From assembly GCF_030268685.1 (NCBI RefSeq), contig NZ_BSRQ01000012.1, positions 124,001 through 188,000 of the forward strand: a stretch of 64,000 nt of DNA, written 5' to 3'. The position numbers and the translations under genes are program-made. Below, piece by piece: positions 50,036-58,060 of the stretch; the first letter of the stretch is position 1, and each line of letters begins with the position of its first letter. A model generated the notes under the pieces. That model was given only the letters and a program-made list of their open reading frames with translations. It had not been told where the DNA came from and made no database searches. Source of the stretch: Microtetraspora sp. NBRC 13810 (GTDB taxonomy: Bacteria > Actinomycetota > Actinomycetes > Streptosporangiales > Streptosporangiaceae).

Positions 50036-50526
50036 CGGTTTCCTTTCACTGTCTGTGCCGTGCGGGAGGGATGCGGAACGCGGGCACGGTGCGCGTCGAA
50101 GCTCACGCGGAGCCTCGCGAGGAGCGCCGACAGCTCGGTGATCTCCTCATCGGTCCATTCGCCGAGGGTTTCGGCGAGACGCCGGCGGATGTGGGCGAGC
50201 GCGTCCCCGGCCGCGCGGTCGCCGTCCGGGGTCAGCCGTACGTACCAGGAACGGCCGTCGCTGGGATTGGGGATGCGCACGACCATGCCGTGCACCTCCA
50301 GGTCGGCCACATGCCTGCTGGCCACGGACTGGTCGACCTCCAGCAGTTCGGCGAGCCGGCCGATGCGCAGCTCGCCGCACCTCCGCAGCGCGACGAGGCA
50401 CATGAGACCGGCCCGGGAGCCGGTGACCGGGACGTCCTGCCGGAAGGACTTGATCACCGCCTGCATGTCGCTCAGCCGGACGAGGAGTTCCCCGCAGGTG
50501 TCGTCCGATGGCATGGGCACCTCCAT
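50032..50526 (-). CDS. MarR-family repressor heading the efflux operon
   Basis: A 164-residue MarR protein: HTH LRIGRLAELLEVDQSVASRH and VADLEVHGMVVRIPNPSDGR (wing with Asp-x-Arg), dimerisation helices at both ends. Two copies of a 13-bp palindrome lie just upstream of its ATG, flanking an AT-rich stretch that would hold the -10 region, so autorepression of the whole operon is expected, with release by a drug-like ligand. A second in-frame ATG at 50514 is possible. It overlaps the MFS start by four bases. Confidence 0.93.
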   Translation of the reverse strand: MEVPMPSDDTCGELLVRLSDMQAVIKSFRQDVPVTGSRAGLMCLVALRRCGELRIGRLAELLEVDQSVASRHVADLEVHGMVVRIPNPSDGRSWYVRLTPDGDRAAGDALAHIRRRLAETLGEWTDEEITELSALLARLRVSFDAHRARVPHPSRTAQTVKGNR

Positions 50527-50530
50527 CTGG

Positions 50531-50566
50531 TTGCCTTGGGCAAATATATATTATTGCCTCAGGCAA
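50531..50566. promoter_or_regulatory. Paired MarR operators
   Basis: TTGCCTTGGGCAA (50531-50543) and TTGCCTCAGGCAA (50554-50566) are two copies of the palindrome TTGCC-N3-GGCAA, 23 bp centre to centre, separated by the AT-only run ATATATATTA. They abut the MarR start (50526). The remainder of the 309-bp gap to 50835 shows no gene I can support. Confidence 0.85.
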
Positions 50567-50835
50567 CCTTCTGGGGGGTATGGGGTTGTATGTCCAACCC
50601 CGCTGTGCTGGTTGCCCGCCGCCACAGGCTGACGACCGAGGAGTCTCCCGAGGAGCCCGCCGTCGAACCGGGCGAAATGTACGTCGAGTGTCCAGAGCGC
50701 TCAGACGGACAGTTTTATTTCGCCGACCGGCATCCGGCGGCGAAGCCGCTACCCCGGACCACGCGTGGTACGCGGACCGGCACGGCGCCTCCGGCAGCCT
50801 GGCGACGCGTCATCCCCGGTGATCTACTGTTCGCC

Positions 50836-51006
50836 ATGACGGACTACGTGCAGGTATCGACGACCGCCGCGGACCGCGACGCCGCGATGAGCCTCGTCCG
50901 CTCAGCGGTCGAAGCGAAGCTCGCCGCGTCCGGCCAGATCTTCGGGCCGGCCGTGCGAGCCTGGAGTCCGCCCGGGATGGGCAGCAGGGCGGGATGGGCG
51001 AGATAG
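50836..51006 (+). pseudogene. 5' fragment of a CutA1-like divalent-cation tolerance gene
   Basis: The first 40 residues (MTDYVQVSTTAADRDAAMSL, VRSAVEAKLAASGQIFGPA) match the N-terminal half of a CutA1 trimer subunit. The similarity then stops abruptly at about 50953 and the frame runs on through unrelated antisense sequence to 51006. The catalytic/metal-binding second half is absent. The break point is the junction with a convergent regulator fragment, so a deletion or rearrangement joined the two. Confidence 0.65.
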
Positions 51007-51380
51007 TAGTCGGCCAGGGCTGTGGCGAGTTCGTCGACCCGGGGGTCGTCCGGCTCCCACGCGGTGGCACGCCACATACGCTTGATCAAGGAGACGTACC
51101 GAGGATCGTCGAGGGCGTGCTCGACCCGGGAGCAATAGTCGTCGAAGCCCTCCGGCACCAATGCCCTGACCAGCACCAGCCCCTCCCGGGCCATCGTCAC
51201 GTCGTCCGGGGTGAAGCCGAAATCGGCGGCCACTCTGTCCGGGGTCGCGAGAACGCGGTCGGGCACCAGGGCCCGGTCGCCAGTGGCGAGCCGGCGCAGC
51301 GTGTCACGCCGCGCGATCAGATCGTCGACCCGATCATCGGCGTACGGGCGATGACCATTGAGCCCCGGCCCGCCCCGCAC
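50955..51380 (-). pseudogene. C-terminal domain fragment of a regulator (MerR-like?)
   Basis: The frame encodes a helical sensor-like region without a DNA-binding part: VDDLIARRDTLRRLATGDRA, DDVTMAREGLVLVRALVPEG, FDDYCSRVEHALDDPRYVSL, then ALADYYLAHPALLPIPGG. The start is consistent with the coiled helix following the HTH of MerR proteins, but the HTH itself is missing upstream, and the end fuses into antisense of the CutA fragment at about 50955. Both ends therefore look lost. Family call is weak. Confidence 0.45.
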
Positions 51381-51484
51381 CCAGAACTGGGGCGACCCGC
51401 ACGGCTACGCCGGCGAACTCGCCCGCGCGGCAGGCTCGGCATCGACGAGTTCCTGGCGCAGATCCCGGCGAACAAACGCCCTCT

Positions 51485-52321
51485 CTAAGACCAGGTGGGC
51501 TCGCGATGCTGCCTCGTCCGCCGCAGTCGGACCAGCGCGGTGTGCGAGTCGGAGCCGGGGACGGCGCTGTAGGCGACCAGCCGCTGCCCGGGGGTCTTAG
51601 GAGCGGCCACCACCACATAGTCCAGGGTGATCCGGCCGACCAGCGGGTGGTGCAGTTCCTTGCGCCCGTCGACCTTGTGACGCAGCTCCCGGGTGTTCCA
51701 CAACCGGCGGAACTCGGGGCTGAGCTCGCCGAGTTCGGTGACCAGTTCGGTCAGTTCGGCGTCGTCGGGGCGGTGTCCGGTTGCCGCTCGGAGATGGGCC
51801 ACGGAGTCGGCCGCGATGTCCTCCCAGTCGACGAACAGCTGCCTGGCCTGCGGATCGGTGAACACGTACCGCACGTTGTTGGGGCGGACGGGGCCGTCGA
51901 TGAGGTGCCCGAACAGTGCGGACGCGGTGTCGTTCCACGCCAGCACGTCGCTGTGCCCGCTGATCACATAGGCGGCGGTGGGCGGGGCGAGCAGTTCGAG
52001 CAACCGGCGAGTGCCGTCGGCGAGCTTCCTCGGCTCGGGTTCCGGACGGAGCTGGTCGGTCAACGCGAAGAGGTGCTCGCGCTCGTCGTGGGACAGTCGC
52101 AACGCCCTGGCCAGGGCGCCCAGCACGCTCGCCGACGGGTGCGGTGCACGACCCTGCTCAAGGCGGACGTAGTAGCCCGTGCTGACACCGGCCAGCCGGG
52201 CGAGCTCCTCCCGGCGCAGCCCGGAGGTACGGCGCACACCTTCCCCCGGCAGCCCCACCTCGTCCGGCGCGAGCAGTGTCCGCCGCGACCGCAGGAACGC
52301 CCCCAGCTCGTGCGCCCTCAT
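51485..52321 (-). CDS. XRE-family regulator with MmyB-like ligand-binding domain
   Basis: A 278-residue regulator starting at ATG 52321 (MRAHELGAFLRSRRTLLAPD), HTH with RRTSGLRREELARLAGVS and GYYVRLEQGR, then an MmyB-like domain (VLAWNDTASALFGHLIDG, LRHKVDGRKELHHPLVGRIT). Same family as the protein at 28892-29776. It is divergent from an MFS exporter across a 113-bp gap, the usual layout in which the MmyB-type protein controls the transporter. The shared gap contains CACCAATCTGGTCCGGTG, a loose palindrome near the exporter start. Confidence 0.9.
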   Translation of the reverse strand: MRAHELGAFLRSRRTLLAPDEVGLPGEGVRRTSGLRREELARLAGVSTGYYVRLEQGRAPHPSASVLGALARALRLSHDEREHLFALTDQLRPEPEPRKLADGTRRLLELLAPPTAAYVISGHSDVLAWNDTASALFGHLIDGPVRPNNVRYVFTDPQARQLFVDWEDIAADSVAHLRAATGHRPDDAELTELVTELGELSPEFRRLWNTRELRHKVDGRKELHHPLVGRITLDYVVVAAPKTPGQRLVAYSAVPGSDSHTALVRLRRTRQHREPTWS

Positions 52322-52434
52322 GCTCTGCCTGGCCAAACCGCCCCCTTGCGCGTTGTTCTTGCTGGTCAGAGTGACCCTGATAGGTGCACCCTCGCCGATT
52401 GCCCACCCTTCACGGTACGCACCAATCTGGTCCG

Positions 52435-53820
52435 GTGAATACCGAACCCACCGCTGATCGCACTGCCCCCGCCGCCGCGACCCCGTCATGGGCGCGGTGG
52501 ACCCTGTTCGCCGCCTCGTTCGGGTTCCTGATGGTCAGCTTGGACGCCACGATCGTGAACGTCGCGCTGCCCACCCTGGGCCGAGAGCTCGGAGCGGGGC
52601 TGACGCACCTGCAGTGGGTGGTGGACGGCTACACGCTCACGTTCGCCGCGTTGCAGCTCATCGGCGGGTCTTTGAGTGACCGAATGGGCGCGCGGCGGGC
52701 GTTCGCCGTTGGCCTCGTTCTGTTCGTGCTCAGTTCGCTGATCTGTGGTTTGGCTACCTCTCCGGGGATGCTCATTGCGGCGCGGTTCGCCCAGGGCATC
52801 GGCGCGGCTGTGCAGTTGCCGGCGTCGCTGGCGATGGTCCGGCACGCCTACCCGGACGCCGCCGCGCGGACCAGGGCGGTCGGCGTGTGGGCGGCGGTCG
52901 GCGGCGCGGCGGTGGCGGCCGGCCCGGTGCTGGGCGGACTGCTCCTCGGCTGGCTGGGGTGGCGGTCGCTGTTCTTGGTGAACCTGGCGATCGGGGTGAT
53001 CGGTTTGCTGGCGACCGCCCGGTCGCACGCCACGCGGGCCGGCGGGGGGCGTCGTCTCGACCTGCCGGGCCAGGTGGTCGTGGTACTGACCCTGTCCGGG
53101 CTGACGTTTGCCTTGATCGAGGGCGGCACGCTGGGCTGGACGACGACGCCGGTAGTCATGGCGCTGGTCGTGGCCGTGGCCGGCGGTGCGTTCTTCGTGT
53201 GGTGGCAACGGCGGGCGCCGGAGCCGATGCTGCCGATGCGGCTCTTTACCCACCCGGCGTTCTCCTCCGCGGGCGTGGCCGGCTTCGTCCAGAACTTCGC
53301 CTACTACGGCATCGTCTTCCTGCTCAGTTTGTTGCTCCAGAACGAGCGAGGTGACTCGGCGCTGGCCACCGGCCTGATCTTCCTGCCTATGAGCATCGCC
53401 GCGATGGCCGCCAACCTGCTCGGCGGCCGGCTGACCGGATGGATCGGGCCCCGGCTGCCGATGATGGGCGGCCAACTCCTGTTCGCCCTCGGCCTGCTGG
53501 GGCTGCTGGCCGCCGGGCCCACCGCGCCGAACTGGGCGATCTGGCTGGCCACGGTGCCCGTCGGCATCGGCGGAGGACTCGCGGTCCCTGCCATGACCAG
53601 CGCGGTGCTGGAGACGGTCGAGCCCGAGTACGCCGGGGTTGCCTCCGCGGGACTGAACACGGCCCGGCAGATCGGCGGAGCGGTCGGTGTCGCCCTGTTC
53701 GGCACCTTGGTCGCCGCAGACTTCTACCCCGGGCTGCGGCTGTCACTGGCGATCGCGGCGGCCGCGCTGATCTGCAGCTCGTCGGTGACCGCCCGCTGGG
53801 TCCGGGTCGGCCGCACTTGA
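52435..53820 (+). CDS. DHA2-family MFS drug exporter
   Basis: A 461-residue, roughly 14-helix antiporter starting at GTG 52435: FLMVSLDATIVNVALPTLGR (helix 1 motif D1), LQWVVDGYTLTFAALQLIGG, SDRMGARRAFAVGLVLFVLS (motif A) and GPVLGGLLLGWLGWRSLFLV (motif C, antiporter signature). It exports hydrophobic or cationic drugs with proton exchange. Divergent from the MmyB-type regulator. Unlike the 840-residue relative at 47513, it ends right after the last helix. Confidence 0.92.
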   Translation: MNTEPTADRTAPAAATPSWARWTLFAASFGFLMVSLDATIVNVALPTLGRELGAGLTHLQWVVDGYTLTFAALQLIGGSLSDRMGARRAFAVGLVLFVLSSLICGLATSPGMLIAARFAQGIGAAVQLPASLAMVRHAYPDAAARTRAVGVWAAVGGAAVAAGPVLGGLLLGWLGWRSLFLVNLAIGVIGLLATARSHATRAGGGRRLDLPGQVVVVLTLSGLTFALIEGGTLGWTTTPVVMALVVAVAGGAFFVWWQRRAPEPMLPMRLFTHPAFSSAGVAGFVQNFAYYGIVFLLSLLLQNERGDSALATGLIFLPMSIAAMAANLLGGRLTGWIGPRLPMMGGQLLFALGLLGLLAAGPTAPNWAIWLATVPVGIGGGLAVPAMTSAVLETVEPEYAGVASAGLNTARQIGGAVGVALFGTLVAADFYPGLRLSLAIAAAALICSSSVTARWVRVGRT

Positions 53821-53980
53821 GGCGGCGGCCGGCGGACAGCTTGAGCTGCATCCATTCGGCACGCGCGGCCGCCAACGCGCCCGCCGCGGCGCGGGTCCGC
53901 GGCGGCATCGTCGAGGGGTTCCCCAGTATTGAGCAGGGCGTAGTACAAGGGGGCGGAGATGGGCCTCCCAGTACTAGGCG

Positions 53981-54103
53981 ATGGCGGATGCCCGCGGCGA
54001 GGGGTGGGGGCTGCGCCGGATCGGCAAGCACGCCAGGGTCTCCCATGAGCAGGTCCGCCGGATGCTCGTGCCGCCCGAGGCGCAGCCCACCACGCCGGGG
54101 TGA
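53981..54103 (+). pseudogene. HTH-containing C-terminal fragment in a decayed region
   Basis: A 40-residue frame with WGLRRIGKHARVSHEQVRRM, a recognisable helix-turn-helix end, then a Pro-rich tail and stop. No matching N-terminal part is visible upstream. The surrounding 53821-54125 otherwise contains only short unassignable frames. It is probably the tail of a lost regulator or recombinase. Confidence 0.3.
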
Positions 54104-54125
54104 AGCGGGTGCGGCCCAGAAGGGG

Positions 54126-54390
54126 TTACTGGCCGGGCGGGGGCGTGCGCAGCGGGCGCAAGGCGCCGTCCTGGATGATCTCCGGCAGAGCGAAGTTGTA
54201 GCGGCCCAGGACGTTCTTATCTGGACAATCGAGCGATGTCGGCGGCTATCTCCTTTCCTTCGGCGCGGATTTCGTCCAGCGCGCGAGCCGTGTAGACGGT
54301 ATTCCAGGATGCAGACGTTGGTGATGAACCCCAGCGTCCCTAGTTGATCTCCCTGGCCTTCTGTGTATTTGCTGACCACCCCACCCCGCT
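54126..54390 (-). mobile_element. Degenerate C-terminal end of a Tn3-family transposase
   Basis: Read on the minus strand, three successive frames give VVSKYTEGQGDQLGTLGFIT then NVCIL, WNTVYTARALDEIRAEGKEI then AADIARLS, and NVLGRYNFALPEIIQDGALR then PLR. These are consecutive pieces of the conserved Tn3 TnpA tail, where homologues read ...DQLGALGLV-N--VLWNT...LS-LG-EH-N-LGRY-F-LP.... At least two frameshifts separate them. The right boundary near 54390 coincides with the 5' end of a truncated plus-strand gene, so it marks an old insertion. No inverted repeats were identified. Confidence 0.7.
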
Positions 54391-54537
54391 GCCCGCAGGC
54401 AGTTCTACGCCATCGCCTTGTGGCCGACGTCCGAGCCGGTGACTCTGTGGGCTCGTACCGCCGAGGACCTCGCCGCGCAGATGCGGGCGATGACCCCGGT
54501 GGTCCCGCGTCCGCGCGTTCTCCAGGACGCGCGATGA
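54391..54537 (+). pseudogene. 5'-truncated fragment next to the Tn3 remnant
   Basis: An in-frame TGA closes the reading frame upstream, and only the tail is left: RRQFYAIALWPTSEPVTLWA, then RTAEDLAAQMRAMTPVVPRP. Its stop overlaps the ATG of the next gene (ATGA at 54535-54538). This looks like the surviving end of a small actinomycete protein of unknown function cut by the transposon insertion. Confidence 0.4.
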
Positions 54538-54817
54538 GCGGCCCGTCGGTGACGCCGGTCTCTCATCTCAACCGTCTCGCCGACGTGCTCGGCAGCCTCT
54601 CGCTGGACACCCCGTGGAAGATGGCGACGAGCCGAAACTGATCGTGACCAACCCGCGCGCACCCCAGTTGAGCGAGTCCATCACCGTGGCCATAGACGCC
54701 GGCGGCAAGTGGCAGTACTGGTGGTCGTGGGGCGACCCCATCGCCCCGGTAGGCAACCGGCACATGGTCGCCGTAAGTATCAAGTACGTCCTTACCTCCA
54801 CAAGGGCCCTCCAATGA
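54535..54817 (+). pseudogene. Small hypothetical gene broken by a one-base frameshift
   Basis: The first frame from ATG 54535 gives HLNRLADVLGSLSLDT and stops at 54641. The continuation is in the next frame from about 54611: EPKLIVTNPRAPQLSESITV then AGGKWQYWWSWGDPIAPVGN. Adding one base near 54611 (CCGTGG) restores a single protein of about 94 residues. Its stop overlaps the start of the next gene. Such small Trp-rich proteins sit with MmyB- or XRE-type regulators in actinomycetes; function unknown. Confidence 0.55.
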
Positions 54818-55047
54818 CCCCGGACGAGGAGGCGCTGCACCTGAACGCCCTCAACCAGACCTTCCCCGCCTGGCGGTTCACCGTACTCGACGACAGCTGG
54901 TGGGCCACCAAAGTGGACCCGCCCACCGACAAGGAAAAGGCTGAAGGGATCCACGCGCAGATCCGCCGCGACCATCCGCACGCCCTCGTCTCGGCCCTCG
55001 CCCAGCAGCAGGGCATCCTGTCCGCCCGGCGTGGCGTCTTCGTCTGA
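54814..55047 (+). CDS. Hypothetical 77-residue protein
   Basis: A complete short gene whose ATG overlaps the stop of the frameshifted gene before it. Notable stretches are FPAWRFTVLDDSWWATKVDP and a helical end (EGIHAQIRRDHPHALVSALA). It is cytoplasmic and unrecognised as a named family, but its type is familiar as the second of paired small proteins near XRE regulators. With its partner broken, it may no longer be functional. Confidence 0.6.
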   Translation: MTPDEEALHLNALNQTFPAWRFTVLDDSWWATKVDPPTDKEKAEGIHAQIRRDHPHALVSALAQQQGILSARRGVFV

Positions 55048-55191
55048 GGACGGAAAGTTTCCGGTGTGCACGGAGCAGCCGCAAAGATCCCCGCGCCCGG
55101 ATGGCGGGGCACAGTAGGGCATCGCCGGTCCCGGGACAAGGATCGGTTGGAGGACCAACGGTTTCCTGGCTGAACGGTAACGTCCTGGGGC

Positions 55192-55842
55192 ATGCAACGT
55201 ATGACCGGCATGTTGGTCGGCGCCGTTTTCGGGGCGGTGTTCGTGATGGTCAATTCGTCCGCCCCGTTGAGCCTGGTGATCGGGATCCTGTTCCGCGTGC
55301 TCGCGGTCCTCGCCCTCGCCGGTGTCGCCGCCATGTGGTACCACGCGGGCAGGCGGCTCGGTCATGCCGGTGCGGAGCTGGTCGCCGCCGCCCTCGGTGC
55401 CGGGAGGAGGTTCGGCGGGGGTTATGTCGTGGTCGTCGCGGGGGAGGCCATCGCGTTGTTCGGCGGGCTCGCCGCCCTGAGTGCCGTGCGGGCGCCCGAG
55501 CAGGTCGACGTCGCCTGGGTGGCGCTCGTGGCCGGCGTGCACTTCGTCGCGCTCGGGCCGATCTGGAAGCAGGTCGGGGTCATCGTGCCGGGTGCGATCC
55601 TCACCGTGCTCGCCCTCGCCGGGTTCGTCATGTCGGTGACGCCGGCCATCGACTGGGTGCCCTTCGTCAGCGGCACGCTGTCCGGGATGACGCTGCTGGC
55701 CGGCTGTGTCACCTACGCCTGGCTCGGCTTCTCCTCGATCGCCGCCCCCGCGCCGGCCGCCGTACAGGATCACGAGGCGCAGGCGCCGGCCGCCCCGGTT
55801 CACGAGGCGCACGCGCCGGCCGCCCCGGTTCGGGAGGCGTAG
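55192..55842 (+). CDS. Integral membrane protein with repeat-bearing C-terminal tail
   Basis: A 216-residue protein with about five hydrophobic segments (MLVGAVFGAVFVMVNSSAPL, VIGILFRVLAVLALAGVAAM, YVVVVAGEAIALFGGLAALS, VIVPGAILTVLALAGFVMSV, SGMTLLAGCVTYAWLGFSSI) and a 35-residue Ala/Pro-rich tail with a near-duplicate motif EAQAPAAPVHEAHAPAAPV. It resembles uncharacterised actinomycete membrane proteins. A small hairpin GTTGG-AGGA-CCAAC lies at 55146-55159 upstream. Convergent with a LysR gene, 9 bp apart. Confidence 0.75.
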   Translation: MQRMTGMLVGAVFGAVFVMVNSSAPLSLVIGILFRVLAVLALAGVAAMWYHAGRRLGHAGAELVAAALGAGRRFGGGYVVVVAGEAIALFGGLAALSAVRAPEQVDVAWVALVAGVHFVALGPIWKQVGVIVPGAILTVLALAGFVMSVTPAIDWVPFVSGTLSGMTLLAGCVTYAWLGFSSIAAPAPAAVQDHEAQAPAAPVHEAHAPAAPVREA

Positions 55843-55851
55843 GCGGCGGGT

Positions 55852-56757
55852 TCAGGAGGCGTAGGCGGCGGCCGACGTGCGTAGTGCGGTGATCCAGGCG
55901 GTCACCGCGGGGTGGTCGCGTCTGCCGCGCCGGTAGGCGAGGCGGGTACGGCGGCGCGTCGGCAGCGCGGTGAGGACCACGTTGGGCGGCGGGTCCACCG
56001 CGCCGAGCCGGGGCACCAGTGCGACCCCCTGACCCGCGGCGACCAGCGCGAGCACCGCGGCGAAGTCGTCGGCCCGGTGCCGGACGCGCGGCGTGAAACC
56101 GGCGGCCTGGCAGGCCCGCACGGTCATCAGGTGGCACAACGTGTCCGGGCTGCCGACGATCCACGACGTCTCCCGGTGGCCGCCGATCGGGCCGGTCAGC
56201 GGGTCCACCGCCGCCCCGGGCGTCCCCGCGGAGGAGGCGAGGTAGATCGTCTCCTCGATCAGGGGCTCGGTGTCCAGCGCCGGGTCCGGCTCGATCGGGA
56301 CGTAGTCGTAGTCGTGCACGAGGGCGACGTCGAGCGTCCCGTCGCGCAGGGCGGCGGGCGCGGCGGCCGGGTCCAGCTCGGTGACCATCAGCTCCAGGCC
56401 GGGGTGGTCGCGGCCGAGGGCGACCAGCGCGGGCGGCAGGATCGTGCGCACGGCGGAGGGGAAGGCGCCGATGCGCAGCGGCCCGGCCAGGCCGCTCCGG
56501 GTGGCGGCGAGCGCGGCGGAGGCCCGTTCCAGCACGGCCAGCACGGTTTCGGCGTGCTCGGCGAGCAGTGTCCCCGCGGGGGTGAGGACCACCCGCCTGC
56601 CGCTGCGCTCCAGCAGCCGCACGCCGGTCTCCCGTTCCAGCGCGGCGAGTTGCTGGGAGACGGCGGACGGCGTGTAGGCGAGGGCGTCGGCGACCGCGGC
56701 GATGGTGCCGCGGTGCGCGAGTTCGCGGAGCAGGCGCAGCTTGCGCACGTCGAGCAT
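55852..56757 (-). CDS. LysR-family transcriptional regulator
   Basis: A 301-residue LysR regulator: winged HTH MLDVRKLRLLRELAHRGTIA, LAYTPSAVSQQLAALERETG, linker helix, and periplasmic-binding-protein-like effector domain (about 90-295, with SAGTPGAAVDPLTG and VALVPRLGAVDPPPN). It is divergent from a DapA-like gene with a 71-bp gap that contains ACGTG-T-CACGT (56769-56779), a perfect 11-bp palindrome near its own start. It probably controls that gene. Confidence 0.93.
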   Translation of the reverse strand: MLDVRKLRLLRELAHRGTIAAVADALAYTPSAVSQQLAALERETGVRLLERSGRRVVLTPAGTLLAEHAETVLAVLERASAALAATRSGLAGPLRIGAFPSAVRTILPPALVALGRDHPGLELMVTELDPAAAPAALRDGTLDVALVHDYDYVPIEPDPALDTEPLIEETIYLASSAGTPGAAVDPLTGPIGGHRETSWIVGSPDTLCHLMTVRACQAAGFTPRVRHRADDFAAVLALVAAGQGVALVPRLGAVDPPPNVVLTALPTRRRTRLAYRRGRRDHPAVTAWITALRTSAAAYAS

Positions 56758-56828
56758 CAGTTCAGCTTACGTGTCACGTCAGAAATGTGAACTGGACCTG
56801 CACAGGCCGGCCGTACCAGCCTGGACCC

Positions 56829-57716
56829 ATGGACTTCTCGCCCACCGGACTGTACGTCCCGCTCGTCACCCCGTTCGCCGCCGACGGGTCGGTCGCGGCC
56901 GGCGCCCTGGAAGCCCTCGCCCACCGGGTGCTCGACGGCGGCGCGGCGGGGGTGGTGGCCCTGGGCACGACCGCCGAGCCCGCCGCGCTCGACCCGGACG
57001 AGCGGCGTCTCGTCCTGGACGTCTGCGCCCGGGTGTGCCGGGAACGCTCGGCCACACTGATCGCCGGAGCCGGCTCGAACGACACCCGGAGCTCCCTGGC
57101 CGCCCTGGAGGAACTCGGGAAGCGGCCGGAGGTGGCGGCGGCGCTGGTCGTCGTGCCGTACTTCACCCGTCCCTCGGAGGAGGGGGTGCTCGCGCACTTC
57201 ACCGCACTGGCAGACGGGAGCCCGGTGCCGTTGATCGTCTACAACATCCCCTACCGCACCGGCCGTACCCTGGGCCTGGACGCCCTGCGCCGGCTCGGCG
57301 CGCACCCCCGGGTGGCCGGGACCAAGCACGCCGTCGGCGGCGTCGACGAGGACACCGTGCGGCTGCTGGCCGACCCGCCGCCCGGGTTCGCGGTGCTCGC
57401 CGGGGACGACCTCTTCGCCGCGCCGCTCCTCGCGCTCGGCGCGCCGGGCGCGATCCTCGCCTCCGCCCACCTGCGCACCGACCGGTTCGCCGAGATGGTC
57501 GCCGCCTGGCGGACGGGCGACCTCGGCCGCGCCCGCGCCCTCGGGCACCGGCTGGCCCCGCTGTCCGCGACGCTGTTCGCCGAGCCCAACCCGGCTGTCG
57601 TCAAGGCGGTCCTGCACGCCGAGGGCGCGATCCCCACCCCGATGGTACGGCTGCCGCTGCTCCCGGCCACCCCGGCGGCGACCCGGGCGGCCCTACGGCT
57701 CAGCCACCCGGACTGA
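56829..57716 (+). CDS. Dihydrodipicolinate synthase/N-acetylneuraminate lyase family aldolase
   Basis: A 295-residue class I aldolase of TIM-barrel fold starting at ATG 56829: TGLYVPLVTPFAADGSV, VVALGTTAEPAALDPDE (usually GTTGE; here Ala follows Thr), YNIPYRTG with the catalytic Tyr (about 137) and the Schiff-base Lys in VAGTKHAVGG (about 158). The GTTAE deviation from the pyruvate-binding GTTGE suggests a substrate other than that of true DapA. It is divergent from the LysR regulator. This is likely a catabolic aldolase rather than lysine biosynthesis. Confidence 0.85.
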   Translation: MDFSPTGLYVPLVTPFAADGSVAAGALEALAHRVLDGGAAGVVALGTTAEPAALDPDERRLVLDVCARVCRERSATLIAGAGSNDTRSSLAALEELGKRPEVAAALVVVPYFTRPSEEGVLAHFTALADGSPVPLIVYNIPYRTGRTLGLDALRRLGAHPRVAGTKHAVGGVDEDTVRLLADPPPGFAVLAGDDLFAAPLLALGAPGAILASAHLRTDRFAEMVAAWRTGDLGRARALGHRLAPLSATLFAEPNPAVVKAVLHAEGAIPTPMVRLPLLPATPAATRAALRLSHPD

Positions 57717-57719
57717 CCC

Positions 57720-57956
57720 CTAACCCTCCTCCGCCCCGGCCGCCATCCCGCGCGGCATCAGCAGGAAGACCTTGGGCGAGAGCCGGTCCATGTCCCCGCC
57801 CCGCCCGCACACCAGCCCGGCCGCGAAGTCGACGAACTGCCTGGCCTCGGCGTCCGGCAGCCCGGTGAGGTCCATCACCACCGGGACGCCGGTGCGGAAG
57901 AAGTGACCGACGTACAGCGCTTCGCTGTAGTCCCGGGGGCACAGAGTCTTGATCAC
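57720..57956 (-). CDS. Short SepF-like protein
   Basis: A 78-residue protein made up of the SepF C-terminal domain alone: [60 protein letters not shown]. Canonical SepF (about 150-200 residues) has in addition an N-terminal amphipathic membrane-binding helix, missing here, so it could modulate the full-length protein by forming mixed dimers at the division septum. Actinomycetes often carry two or three SepF paralogues. GTG start; convergent with the aldolase gene, 3 bp apart. Confidence 0.8.
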   Translation of the reverse strand: MIKTLCPRDYSEALYVGHFFRTGVPVVMDLTGLPDAEARQFVDFAAGLVCGRGGDMDRLSPKVFLLMPRGMAAGAEEG

Positions 57957-58060
57957 CGACTCAGTCTCCCTTGCCTGCCACGCCCGTCAAGTGCGGCCCG
58001 CCAGAAGATCGAAAAGGGCGGCACCATGGCGGCACGGAATCCGGGCAGCGGAGGGTCGTC

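Noticed and set aside
51360-51490. 3' end of another gene (tail reading LGIDEFLAQIPANKRPL)
   Set aside because: Only a short tail is readable and no family could be assigned, so it was left as part of the decayed region.
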